The notes under the pieces are model-generated. The model ran no database searches. It was not told where the DNA came from and saw nothing but the letters and a program-made list of their open reading frames with translations. DNA of 64,000 nucleotides, taken from NCBI GenBank assembly GCA_949291125.1, contig CASEUJ010000018.1, positions 1 through 64,000 of the forward strand, read 5' to 3'. This document shows, one piece after another, positions 53,244-62,100 of this stretch. The position numbers and the translations under genes were made by a program. Origin of the DNA: an uncultured Ruminococcus sp. Lineage in GTDB: Bacteria > Bacillota > Clostridia > Oscillospirales > Ruminococcaceae. Positions within the stretch are counted from its first letter, which is position 1; every line of letters begins with the position of its first letter.

Positions 53244-53921
53244 ATGACACCACTGCAACAACAGCTCTTTGCCCTTGCCGACCCGGGCTATAAGGCATTT
53301 CATGTAAAGCTCATTCCCAACATACCGTCAGAGCGGATCATCGGCATCCGAACACCGGCTCTGCGCAAGTTCGCAAAATCATTTGCAAAAACACCGCAGG
53401 CACAGGAATTTCTCATCCAGTTACCACACCGATATTACGAGGAAAATAATCTCCACGCCTTTGTCGTGGAAACCATCCGGGACTTTGATACTGCTCTGAT
53501 GGAAGCCAACCGGTTTTTACCCTATATCGACAACTGGGCAACTTGTGATATGTTTTCTCCCAAAGTATTTTTGCGGCATCCGGACGAATTTTACGAACAA
53601 ATTCGCCAGTGGCTGGAATCGGATCATCCCTATACCATCCGCTATGGAGTAGTACAGCTGATGCGACTGTTGGAGGGGCACTTTTTGCCGGAAATGCCGG
53701 AGCTTCTATGTCAGATCTACAGTGAGGAATATTACGTGAATATGGCGATCGCCTGGTATTTTGCCACGGCGCTGGCAAAGCAGTACGATGCGGCTTTGCC
53801 CTATCTACTGGAACATCGGCTTACACCATGGGTACACAATAAGGCAATCCAGAAGGCAATTGAAAGCCGGCGCATGACGCCGGATCAAAAGTCATTTCTG
53901 AGAGGGCAAAAGGTGAAATAA
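53244..53921 (+). CDS. DNA alkylation repair protein, AlkD-like
   Basis: 225-aa HEAT-repeat type DNA glycosylase family protein. Diagnostic segments are IIGIRTPALRKFAKSFAK, YYEENNLHAFVVE, DNWATCDMFSPKVF and TIRYGVVQLMR. Family members remove alkylated bases. AAGGAG lies nine bases before the ATG. Probably co-transcribed with rnr. Confidence 0.92.
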   Translation: MTPLQQQLFALADPGYKAFHVKLIPNIPSERIIGIRTPALRKFAKSFAKTPQAQEFLIQLPHRYYEENNLHAFVVETIRDFDTALMEANRFLPYIDNWATCDMFSPKVFLRHPDEFYEQIRQWLESDHPYTIRYGVVQLMRLLEGHFLPEMPELLCQIYSEEYYVNMAIAWYFATALAKQYDAALPYLLEHRLTPWVHNKAIQKAIESRRMTPDQKSFLRGQKVK

Positions 53922-53958
53922 AAAGTTGATGTTTTGCACGGTTTTTTTTCAAAACCCC

Positions 53959-53987
53959 TTGCAATATTTCCCGTTGTATGCTATGAT
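53959..53987 (+). promoter_or_regulatory. Promoter of the cellobiose phosphorylase gene
   Basis: TTGCAA, a 17-base spacer ending in TGC, TATGAT. A terminator hairpin begins only about ten bases after the -10. Confidence 0.7.
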
Positions 53988-53995
53988 AAAACCAT

Positions 53996-54030
53996 ACAGC
54001 CGACCGTTTGCTGTCGGCTGTTTTTTGTAC
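53996..54030 (+). terminator. Leader terminator upstream of the cellobiose phosphorylase gene
   Basis: ACAGCCGAC pairs with GTCGGCTGT around 8 bases, followed by TTTTTGT. It could end rnr-alkD transcripts, but it lies downstream of the phosphorylase promoter and so also within that leader. Confidence 0.8.
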
Positions 54031-54061
54031 GGAACGCGATGTTCCCATGGCCGTACAAAAA
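54023..54061. repeat. Second inverted repeat in the phosphorylase leader
   Basis: TTTTTGTACGG and CCGTACAAAAA are 11-base complements. The left arm contains the T-tract of the terminator. A nested GGAAC-5-GTTCC lies inside. Confidence 0.7.
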
Positions 54062-54095
54062 GCACGAAAATCACATGCAAAGGAGATTACTACCC

Positions 54096-56495
54096 ATGCA
54101 GTATGGTTACTTTGACCTCAAAAACAAAGAATATGTCATCGACCGCCCGGATACTCCGGCGCCCTGGGTCAACTACTTAGGCTCACCGGAATACGGCGCA
54201 ATGATTTCCAACAACGCCGCCGGCTATAGCTTCGTCAAGTCCGGCGCAAACGGCAGAATCATTCGCTTTCGCTTCAACTCCATGATGGCGCTGCCGGGAC
54301 GTTACATCTATCTGCGCGACAACGATACCGCAGACTATTGGTCGGCATCGTGGCAGCCAGTAGGAAAGCCGCTCGACACATACAAGAGCATTTGCCGTCA
54401 CGGAACCGCTTATACTGTTATTTCCGCAGAATATGCTGGTATCTCGTCTGAGGTAACCTATTATGTGCCGATCGGCAAAACTTATGAAGTATGGCGCGCT
54501 GTTATCACCAACAACAGTGATAAGCCTCGGAACCTCTCCACCTTTGGCTTTGTGGAATTTACCAACGACAACAACTACGAACAGGATCAGGTCAACCTAC
54601 AATACACCCTGTTCATCACCCGTACCAGCTTTGAAGGCAACAAAATCCTCCAGCACATCAACGAAAACAGCGGCAAGGATGAGACCGGCTCGAACCACAG
54701 AGAACGCTTTTTCGGCATGGTCGGCGCGCCGATCACTGGCTATAACGGCAACCTCGACAGCTTTATCGGGCCGTATCGCACCTATTCCAACCCGATCGCG
54801 GTGGAACAGGGCAAGTGCAGCGGCGAAATGAACTATAACGCCAATTCCTGCGGCGCACTCCAGAGCGATATCGTACTCCAGCCGGGCGAATCTAAAGAGA
54901 TCATCTACGTACTCGGTCAGAAGGACAATGCACAGGCAAACGAGATCCTCGCTTCCTATGAAACTCCCGGTCAGGTAGACAAGGAAGTCGAAGAGCTCAA
55001 GGCATACTGGCACGGCAAACTCGAAAACTTCCAGGTAGAAACTCCGTCGGATGCCTTCAACAACATGATCAATGTCTGGAACGCATATCAGTGCTTTATT
55101 ACCTTTATCTGGTCGCGTGCGGCATCCTTTGTCTACTGCGGTCTGCGCAATGGCTATGGCTATCGCGACACCGTACAGGATATCCAGGGGATCATCCACC
55201 TCGATCCGGAACTGGCTGCGGACAAGATCCGCTTTATGCTGTCGGCACAGGTGGACAACGGCGGCGGACTTCCGCTGGTGAAATTCGACCACAACGCCGG
55301 ACACGAAAATACACCGGACGATCCGGAATACGTCAAAGAAACCGGCCACCCGTCCTATCGCGCAGACGATGCGCTGTGGCTGTTCCCGACCATTCAGAAG
55401 TATGTGGGCGAATCCGGCAACAAGGCGTTTTACGATGAAGTCATCGTCTATGCAAACGGCGGCGAAGACACGGTTTACGACCACTTAAAGCGTGCAATCC
55501 GCTTCTCGATGGAACGCCTCGGCGATCACAACATGCCGGCTGGTCTGCATGCAGACTGGAACGACTGTCTGCGTCTGGGCAAGAAGGGCGAATCCACCTT
55601 TGTGGCATTCCAGCTCTACTATGCGATGTCCATGATGCGCGATCTTGCGGCAGAACGGGGCGATCAGGATTATATTACATACTTAGACAAGGTACAGAAG
55701 GCACTGGGCGAAGCACTCGCAAAGTGTTGGGATGAAGATCGCTTTATCCGCGGTATCCGTGAAGACGGCGTTGTCGTTGGCGCAAAAAATGATCCGGAAG
55801 CCTCCATGTGGCTCAATCCCCAGAGCTGGAGCGTCATCTCCGGCTTCGCCTCTCAGGAACAGAGCGACAAGGCTATGCAGTCAGTTGCCGATATCCTGGA
55901 TACGCCGTATGGCGCAAAGCTTCTCGATCCGCCGTATATTGACCACTATTTCGACGGCGCACTGATGCACATCTTCAACCCGGACACCAAAGAAAACGGC
56001 GGTATCTTCTCGCAGTCCCAGGGTTGGCTGATTTTAGCAGAAAGTCTTTTGGGGCACGGCGATGCAGCGTTCCGTTATTTTGAAGAAAGCTCGCCGGCAT
56101 CGATGAACGACAAGGCAGAACAACGTGTACTGGAGCCGTATGTACACGGTCAGTTCACCGAATCCACTGCTTCTCCGTATGCAGGACGCTCACACGTACA
56201 CTGGCTCACCGGTACGGCATCAACGGTTATGGTTGGCTGTGTGGAGGGTATCTGCGGTATGCGCCCGGATGCAGACGGTCTGCACATCTGCCCGTCCATT
56301 CCGTCGTCATGGGATGGTTTCCAGATTGAAAAGACCTTCCGCGGCAAGAAACTCTCGATTCAGGTCAAGAACCCAAATCACGTACAGAGCGGTGTAGCTT
56401 CCCTGACCCTTAACGGCAAAAAGCTGGAGGGTGACTATGTACTGGCAAACGAACTGGTAGAACACAATACGATTGAGGTTATATTGGGCGCATAA
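54096..56495 (+). CDS. Cellobiose phosphorylase, GH94
   Basis: 799-aa cytoplasmic enzyme converting cellobiose and phosphate to glucose-1-phosphate and glucose. The start MQYGYFDLKNKEYVIDRPDT, an N-terminal beta-sandwich, and an (alpha/alpha)6 barrel are as in the family. NGYGYRDTVQDIQGIIHLDP carries the region around the catalytic Asp, and GLHADWNDCLRLG and ESSPASMND are conserved substrate-site segments. ATG 54096 has AAGGAG ten bases upstream. It completes cellulose use together with the secreted GH9 enzyme. A terminator follows at 56606. Confidence 0.96.
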   Translation: MQYGYFDLKNKEYVIDRPDTPAPWVNYLGSPEYGAMISNNAAGYSFVKSGANGRIIRFRFNSMMALPGRYIYLRDNDTADYWSASWQPVGKPLDTYKSICRHGTAYTVISAEYAGISSEVTYYVPIGKTYEVWRAVITNNSDKPRNLSTFGFVEFTNDNNYEQDQVNLQYTLFITRTSFEGNKILQHINENSGKDETGSNHRERFFGMVGAPITGYNGNLDSFIGPYRTYSNPIAVEQGKCSGEMNYNANSCGALQSDIVLQPGESKEIIYVLGQKDNAQANEILASYETPGQVDKEVEELKAYWHGKLENFQVETPSDAFNNMINVWNAYQCFITFIWSRAASFVYCGLRNGYGYRDTVQDIQGIIHLDPELAADKIRFMLSAQVDNGGGLPLVKFDHNAGHENTPDDPEYVKETGHPSYRADDALWLFPTIQKYVGESGNKAFYDEVIVYANGGEDTVYDHLKRAIRFSMERLGDHNMPAGLHADWNDCLRLGKKGESTFVAFQLYYAMSMMRDLAAERGDQDYITYLDKVQKALGEALAKCWDEDRFIRGIREDGVVVGAKNDPEASMWLNPQSWSVISGFASQEQSDKAMQSVADILDTPYGAKLLDPPYIDHYFDGALMHIFNPDTKENGGIFSQSQGWLILAESLLGHGDAAFRYFEESSPASMNDKAEQRVLEPYVHGQFTESTASPYAGRSHVHWLTGTASTVMVGCVEGICGMRPDADGLHICPSIPSSWDGFQIEKTFRGKKLSIQVKNPNHVQSGVASLTLNGKKLEGDYVLANELVEHNTIEVILGA

Positions 56496-56605
56496 GGCGC
56501 ATCAGTAATAAACACGATACAAGCTATCGCCGCTATGCCCTATCCACAGGCGATGCCCAGAAGCTTTGCGCCGAAATACAGGCACAGATGACGATATCTT
56601 AAGAC

Positions 56606-56643
56606 CAAAAAGGCTGTTGCAGTTTGCAACAGCCTTTTTATAT
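56606..56643. terminator. Terminator between the phosphorylase and VanY2 genes
   Basis: AAAAAGGCTGTTGC pairs perfectly with GCAACAGCCTTTTT around five bases. Confidence 0.9.
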
Positions 56644-56699
56644 ATGTGTGGAAGTAACCCTCACAGGAAGAAAGCAGAATCAATATTTTTGCGCTATTT

Positions 56700-57584
56700 T
56701 TACCCCTGCCATGATGTATCATATTCGGAAGTCACGCCGAGGTATTCCTCTAGCGTCAAATTGTATTTCTGTATTTCCTTTGCCGTTTCCTTACCCACAT
56801 AGCGGATATGCCATGGCTCGTATTGATAGCCCGTGATATTTTCCTTTCCTTCAGGAAATCGAATGATAAAGCCGTATTCGGCACAGTGCTGTGCCAGCCA
56901 CGCCGCCTCTGGTGTTTCGCCGAACTCGTCATTGATGGTGTTGCAGTCAATGGTCAAGCCTGTCTGGTGCTCGGAATGTCCAAGACGGGCAGAGAATGTA
57001 TCCGCCTGTTCCCAGCCATACAGCGCACTATAATTGTTATAGATCTCCACCTGATAGGCATAGCTGCGATAGGATGAACCGATATAGATATCCAGTCCTT
57101 CCGCTGCCGCATCCACAGAAAGTTCCTCAAACGCCGTTTCCGCGATTGGCTGCAAACCAGGATCATAATCCTCGGGCAAGCCATAGCTCTTGTTCACAAT
57201 CAGAATGCCGTCCACATATGTACACCCCACACACGTTTCCAACAATCGCACCGCAACCTGAAGGCATGCATCCTCAGACCGGAGCTGACAAGTACCCTGT
57301 CTTATTCCGGTGACAAGTCCGGTGTCATCGACTGCGGCTATGGTTTCATCGGTGCTGTGCCAGTCACCAGCAATGGAAAGCTGTGCCGTTTCACCTTGTA
57401 ATACGGCGAGAAATCCGGTTGCTTCCGATTCCGACTCTGATTCGGCATCGACAGAAGCCTGCGGCTGATTGCATGTGTGCGGCAAAAACAACAACCAAAC
57501 AGCGGCAAGAATTGCCGTAACGCAAATCAAAAGCGTCCCCCACAATATCCCACAATAGATCCCTTTGCCAATCCGATACTGCAT
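56700..57584 (-). CDS. VanY-type D-alanyl-D-alanine carboxypeptidase (second paralogue)
   Basis: 294-aa membrane-anchored enzyme. It has transmembrane segment GILWGTLLICVTAILAAVWL, a short tether, a degenerate Ig-like domain (about 60-130) and an M15B domain with SARLGHSEHQTGLTIDC and EPWHIRYVG. It is very close to the enzyme at 22026-23108 in the catalytic part but has a shorter stalk. The start is 34 bases after the anti-sigma gene, making it the third gene of a sigma/anti-sigma/VanY operon and thus a likely member of that sigma factor's regulon. Confidence 0.9.
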   Translation of the reverse strand: MQYRIGKGIYCGILWGTLLICVTAILAAVWLLFLPHTCNQPQASVDAESESESEATGFLAVLQGETAQLSIAGDWHSTDETIAAVDDTGLVTGIRQGTCQLRSEDACLQVAVRLLETCVGCTYVDGILIVNKSYGLPEDYDPGLQPIAETAFEELSVDAAAEGLDIYIGSSYRSYAYQVEIYNNYSALYGWEQADTFSARLGHSEHQTGLTIDCNTINDEFGETPEAAWLAQHCAEYGFIIRFPEGKENITGYQYEPWHIRYVGKETAKEIQKYNLTLEEYLGVTSEYDTSWQG

Positions 57585-57618
57585 GTGTTTTCCCTTTCTG
57601 CCACTGTGCTCCCTGTCA

Positions 57619-58917
57619 TCAGGATGCAGTATAGATCACATCTGTGATCTTTTGCCCTTGTACGTCGGGATCGCTCTGATCATAGTCATACGTACACCGC
57701 GTCATGACGATTTCGGCGATCTCGCTTGGTTCGATGGGTTCTTCGTAACAGATCATATTCGTCAGTTGTGTACGATCCTCGCTGTACCACCCATAGAGAC
57801 CGCATTTCACTGTTTCAGCATCTTCCTGTTCCATCTTCGAGGTTTCGTCGATAAAAATCTTGCGCCCGTCTTTCAGCGCCAGCTCAAACATCACCAGATG
57901 ATCGGCATCGCTCCATGCAGAAGGGTATGTGATCTGCGTAGAAAGCGTTTGCAGACAGATCTTCACTTCATCGCCATATGTCGTCGCGATCGGTTCTGCT
58001 ACCGGAAAATCAAGTGTAATTTCGGCATGCCATGTGCCTTCTACGGCAGGCTGTGCCTCCTGAAAAAGCACCGAATACTTCTCATCTGTCAAACGGTCAT
58101 AGTCCTGTTGCTGCCAGAATGCCTCCCATGTATTCACTTCAAACTCACGCGGAAGCTCACCGCGATCCAATGCTTCTAATCCCGCTTCACCGTAAGTCTG
58201 TTCCACATAATCTCGTTGCCACTGTTCCTGCATCGCGATAATATCGTTTTGGATCTGAACGCATGTGTCATTGGTGTAGAAATTACGGAACGTGATGTCG
58301 AGCGTCTTGCCTTGCAAATCCGGCTGGGTGAGAAACAAATTGAGATAAAACAGATCCGGGTCGCTTTTATCCGCATAGATGGTACAGGTCTGTCCGGCAT
58401 AGGAGAGCACCTCTGATACACCGCTCTCATCGACAGCAGCATATTCCACAAGCGGTGATGTCACGCCCGCCGCAAGCGCCGCATCGCCCGAACGACGGAT
58501 TGCAAAACTCAGCATGGTCTGGCTCTGATCGCCATACATTCCAAGCAAGGTAAATGTCACATCTTCATTGGTGCTGTCAAATGTCACTTCCGGCGTCAGG
58601 ACAAGACCTTCCAATTTTTCGGAATTCTGCGGCACTTCTTGGGTGAAGATACTGCGAAAAAATGCACCCACGCCATCATAGCCCGCTGCCGCAGAATATA
58701 CGGTGATGCTACCCATAGCAGCAAACAATACGGCTGTGATCCCGGCAATCCAGCGCGTCAGCACAAATCGCTTTTTATGCGCCTTTGGCTGTACGCCGGT
58801 TTTGGCATAGACACGCTGTTTTACCGCGTCGATATCTGCCGATCCTGTACCAAGACGGGGCGTGCCGAATTTCGCTGCGTCATACTGGTCAAATAACTCA
58901 TATCCAGATAGTTTCAT
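57619..58917 (-). CDS. Membrane-bound anti-sigma-like protein (DUF4179-like)
   Basis: 432 aa. The cytoplasmic N-terminus MKLSGYELFDQYDAAKFG runs to about residue 45 and is followed by one transmembrane helix WIAGITAVLFAAMGSITVYS. The external domain (about 75-432) begins in a manner resembling DUF4179 proteins (GVGAFFRSIFTQEVP, SFAIRRSGDAALA and VEYAAVDESGV). GAAAGGAG precedes the ATG, which overlaps the sigma stop by four bases. Anti-sigma role inferred from gene order and topology. Confidence 0.78.
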   Translation of the reverse strand: MKLSGYELFDQYDAAKFGTPRLGTGSADIDAVKQRVYAKTGVQPKAHKKRFVLTRWIAGITAVLFAAMGSITVYSAAAGYDGVGAFFRSIFTQEVPQNSEKLEGLVLTPEVTFDSTNEDVTFTLLGMYGDQSQTMLSFAIRRSGDAALAAGVTSPLVEYAAVDESGVSEVLSYAGQTCTIYADKSDPDLFYLNLFLTQPDLQGKTLDITFRNFYTNDTCVQIQNDIIAMQEQWQRDYVEQTYGEAGLEALDRGELPREFEVNTWEAFWQQQDYDRLTDEKYSVLFQEAQPAVEGTWHAEITLDFPVAEPIATTYGDEVKICLQTLSTQITYPSAWSDADHLVMFELALKDGRKIFIDETSKMEQEDAETVKCGLYGWYSEDRTQLTNMICYEEPIEPSEIAEIVMTRCTYDYDQSDPDVQGQKITDVIYTAS

Positions 58918-59516
58918 GGCGTTACTCCTTTCTTCACTTTTGGAAATCGGATCATCTGCATTTCCGGTGCATCCTCGTAGGAATATCCGCGTGAAATGAG
59001 TTCCTGCTGAAGCTTTTTGCGTGCGCGACACATACGCTGTTTCACGGCAGACTGACTCATATGTAGATCCTCTGCGATCTGGCACACGCTTTCATAATAG
59101 TAATAGTAGCGCACTAAGATCTCGCGATCCTTAGCCGAAAGTGCACACAATACATCACGCAACAGTTCCGATAAGAGCTTTTGATCGATGGTGCGTTCTA
59201 CATCATCGCCGGAACAGATCTCGATATATTCCTCAATGTTTTCGACTTCATGATAACTGCGAATGCGGTTTTTGGCACGATTGCGTGCCACTGCCGCCAG
59301 ATAACTGCTGAGCTTGCCGCTTTGTATCTCGTGGGCGTGTTCCCACGCCGTCACAAAAACGTCGGCTGTGACTTCCTCCACATCGGCCTCTGAGAGATAC
59401 CGTCCGATGATATTACGCACGATCACCGACACATACGGCGTATATTCCGTAATCAGGGTTTCGAGTGCCTGCGGTTTATGCTGGCGCAGACCGCGAATCA
59501 GATTTCGCTCGTGCAT
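58914..59516 (-). CDS. ECF-type RNA polymerase sigma factor
   Basis: 200 aa. Region 2 includes LSEADVEEVTADVFVTAWEH and SYLAAVARNRAKNRIR. Region 4 includes LSAKDREILVRYYYYYESVC and AEDLHMSQSAVKQRMCRAR. ATG 59516 follows AAAGGAAG at a long 12-base spacing; the frame continues to 59573 without a better site. Heads an operon with the anti-sigma and VanY2 genes; promoter at 59650-59679. Confidence 0.93.
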   Translation of the reverse strand: MHERNLIRGLRQHKPQALETLITEYTPYVSVIVRNIIGRYLSEADVEEVTADVFVTAWEHAHEIQSGKLSSYLAAVARNRAKNRIRSYHEVENIEEYIEICSGDDVERTIDQKLLSELLRDVLCALSAKDREILVRYYYYYESVCQIAEDLHMSQSAVKQRMCRARKKLQQELISRGYSYEDAPEMQMIRFPKVKKGVTP

Positions 59517-59649
59517 ATTCCATTCACTTCCTTTCTGACGGGGTTGAACGCGTTCTACTATAAAAACACACAAGAGGATGGATTGGTGACATCAATCCTA
59601 AAAATTCCGCTACACATGTATTTTATCTGCAAAGCCATTTCTGAAGCAG

Positions 59650-59679
59650 AGTATAACATGTCCCTATGCCGCCTGTCAA
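59650..59679 (-). promoter_or_regulatory. Promoter of the sigma/anti-sigma/VanY2 operon
   Basis: Minus strand TTGACA, an 18-base spacer, TATACT. Confidence 0.7.
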
Positions 59680-59730
59680 TGCCATATTCCATTCCCGAAG
59701 CAACGTAAATACATATGATCCCATTTTCGA

Positions 59731-59759
59731 TTGCATTCCCCAAAAGAATGTGCTATAAT
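59731..59759 (+). promoter_or_regulatory. Promoter of aguA-aguB
   Basis: TTGCAT, a 17-base spacer ending in TGC, TATAAT. Confidence 0.75.
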
Positions 59760-59790
59760 AGAGGCATCCTCAAGCCGAAAGGAGCATATC

Positions 59791-60909
59791 ATGGATATTT
59801 TACATACGACGCCGCGTGACGACGGCTTTTCCATGCCGGCAGAATTTGACCGTCATGACGGATGTCTGATGATCTGGCCGGTGCGCAGTGATTCGTGGCG
59901 CAGCGGCGGCTGGCCGGCACGCAAGGCGTTTGTTGCCGTCGCCAGTGCGATCGCACAATCGGAAGAAGTCACCATGCTGGTTGATCCATCCCAGTATGAA
60001 ACTGCACGCGTCATGCTGCCGCCACAGGTGCGTCTGGTCGAGATGCAGACAGATGATGCGTGGGCACGCGATGTGTGCCCGACCTTTGTTCGCAATGCCG
60101 CCGGCGAAATCCGCGGCATTGACTGGGGGTTCAACGCATGGGGAGGCCTTGTGGATGGGCTTTACTTTCCATGGGATCGCGACAACCATGTGGCACGCAA
60201 GGTCTGTGACCTCTACCGCGCCGACTGTTACGACTGCCGCGATTTCATCTTAGAAGGCGGCAGCATTCACAGCGACGGCGAAGGTACGATCCTCACCACC
60301 GAAAGCTGTCTGTGCAGTGCTGGACGCAACCCTTCGATGTCCAAAGATCAGATCACGGACAAGCTCTGTGAAACACTTGGCGCATCGCGTGTATTATGGC
60401 TGCCGCGCGGCATCTATGGCGATGAAACAAATGAACATGTCGACAACATCTGCGCCTTTACTGCACCAGGAAAGGTCGTATTGGCGTGGACAGACGATGA
60501 AACCGATCCGCAGTATGCGCTCTCCAAAGCATGTGAAACTTATCTGAAGCAGCAGACCGATGCACACGGCAGAACGCTCACCGTCACACGCCTTCCGATT
60601 CCGCAGACACCGGTGTGCATCCGGGAAGATGAGTGCGATGAACTCGATCTCTGGGACGGCGAACCGACCCGGACGCCAGACGAACGCCTTGCAGCATCGT
60701 ATGTCAACTTTTATCTTGCCAATGATGCGGTGATCGTGCCGCAGTTTGATGATCCGATGGACACAGCGGCGTGCGAAATTCTCGCCGCACAGTTTCCGGA
60801 TCGCAAGATTATTCCCATTGCGGCACGGGAGATTCTGCTGGGCGGCGGTAATATCCACTGTATCACCCAGCAAATTCCAAAGGGAAAGAGGAGGAGCTTT
60901 TATGCGTAA
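59791..60909 (+). CDS. aguA: Agmatine deiminase
   Basis: 372-aa cytoplasmic enzyme of the peptidylarginine-deiminase-like fold; it converts agmatine to N-carbamoylputrescine. The start MDILHTTPRDDGFSMPAEFD is typical. Catalytic residues appear in DDAWARDVCPTF, EGGSIHSDGEGT, YGDETNEHVDN and the nucleophile Cys in GGGNIHCITQQ. AAAGGAG precedes the ATG. Its last 8 bases overlap aguB. Confidence 0.96.
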   Translation: MDILHTTPRDDGFSMPAEFDRHDGCLMIWPVRSDSWRSGGWPARKAFVAVASAIAQSEEVTMLVDPSQYETARVMLPPQVRLVEMQTDDAWARDVCPTFVRNAAGEIRGIDWGFNAWGGLVDGLYFPWDRDNHVARKVCDLYRADCYDCRDFILEGGSIHSDGEGTILTTESCLCSAGRNPSMSKDQITDKLCETLGASRVLWLPRGIYGDETNEHVDNICAFTAPGKVVLAWTDDETDPQYALSKACETYLKQQTDAHGRTLTVTRLPIPQTPVCIREDECDELDLWDGEPTRTPDERLAASYVNFYLANDAVIVPQFDDPMDTAACEILAAQFPDRKIIPIAAREILLGGGNIHCITQQIPKGKRRSFYA

Positions 60910-61777
60910 TGTCAAAGTTGCAGCCATTCAAATGGCATGCACACCCGATGCAGAATCCAACCGCCAGACTGCAGAAGCGATGGTGCGCGAAGCTGCGAAA
61001 AACGGCGCGCAGATCATCTTGCTGCCAGAGCTTTTCGAAACGCCGTATTTTTGTCAGGAACGCCGCTATGCATCCTATGACCTTGCCACGCCGGTGCAGA
61101 AAAATCCAGCGGTTCAACAGCTTCGCAAAGTGGCAGCAGAATGTGGCGTGGTGGTGCCTGTCAGCTTTTTCGAGCGCGACGAAACAACGCTCTACAACTC
61201 GATCGCCATGATCGATGCTGACGGCAGCCTAATGGGCGTCTATCGCAAAACCCACATTCCCGACGACCACTTCTATCAGGAGAAGTTTTACTTCACCCCG
61301 GGCAACACCGGCTTTTGCGTATGGGAAACACGCTTCGGGAAAATCGGCGTGGGGATCTGCTGGGATCAATGGTTTCCGGAAGCTGCGCGCTGTATGGCGC
61401 TGATGGGCGCCGAAATGCTCTTATATCCGACGGCAATCGGTTCTGAACCTATCCTCGAAGTGGACAGCGCGCCGCACTGGCAGCGATGTATGCAGGGACA
61501 TGCCGCGGCAAACTTAATGCCGGTCATCACCGCAAACCGCGTTGGTCTGGAGACGATCGAGCCGGATGAGGAAAACCAACACCAGTCCTCCTCGCTGCAG
61601 TTCTATGGGACAACCTTTCTTACTGACGGCACCGGTGCTGTGATCCAACAGCTGGATAGAGAAACACCGGGGATCGCCTATGCCGACTATGATCTGGACA
61701 CACTGGCAGAGATGCGCATGAGCTGGGGCGTATTCCGCGATCGCCGCCCGGAGTGTTACGATAAGATCACATCTTGA
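60902..61777 (+). CDS. aguB: N-carbamoylputrescine amidase
   Basis: 291-aa nitrilase-superfamily enzyme that hydrolyses N-carbamoylputrescine to putrescine. The Glu-Lys-Cys triad is seen in LLPELFETPYF, YRKTHIPDDHFY and GVGICWDQWFPEAAR. Its ATG at 60902 lies within the end of aguA with GAGGAGG upstream, so the two are coupled. Together they make putrescine from agmatine; no arginine decarboxylase gene is in view. Confidence 0.95.
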   Translation: MRNVKVAAIQMACTPDAESNRQTAEAMVREAAKNGAQIILLPELFETPYFCQERRYASYDLATPVQKNPAVQQLRKVAAECGVVVPVSFFERDETTLYNSIAMIDADGSLMGVYRKTHIPDDHFYQEKFYFTPGNTGFCVWETRFGKIGVGICWDQWFPEAARCMALMGAEMLLYPTAIGSEPILEVDSAPHWQRCMQGHAAANLMPVITANRVGLETIEPDEENQHQSSSLQFYGTTFLTDGTGAVIQQLDRETPGIAYADYDLDTLAEMRMSWGVFRDRRPECYDKITS

Positions 61778-61950
61778 GCCGGCGTTTGTACATGCGTACC
61801 GCTTTGTAACCGATGCGGAAACATACGGAATTTGCACGCATTTTTACCAATCACACTTTCAATTTTTGAAAAAGCAGATTGCGTACTCTCAAATACTTTG
61901 TGCAAAATGACGAAAATCCAGACTTTTTTAACGAGATGCCAGAAAAAAGA

Positions 61951-61979
61951 TTGACACCGCCTTGAAATTTCGTTATAAT
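61951..61979 (+). promoter_or_regulatory. Promoter of the repeat-bearing C39-like peptidase gene
   Basis: TTGACA, a 17-base spacer, TATAAT. A leader of about 115 bases follows, with an inverted GTGCATC/GATGCAC-type motif but no riboswitch I can name. The rest of the 323-base gap shows nothing. Confidence 0.85.
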
Positions 61980-62100
61980 ATTCAGTGAGTAATGACAAAT
62001 CGATTACAACCGGAAACAGATTTTTGAAATAAAACCGTAAGGCTCATTCAGGTGCATCCGACACCGCGTGCATCTGGGATCGAGAAAGGACGTGAGACCC

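Noticed and set aside
61980-62100. c-di-GMP or c-di-AMP riboswitch before the C39-like peptidase gene
   Set aside because: Wall hydrolase genes often carry such elements, but I could not find the conserved core sequences in this 120-base leader.
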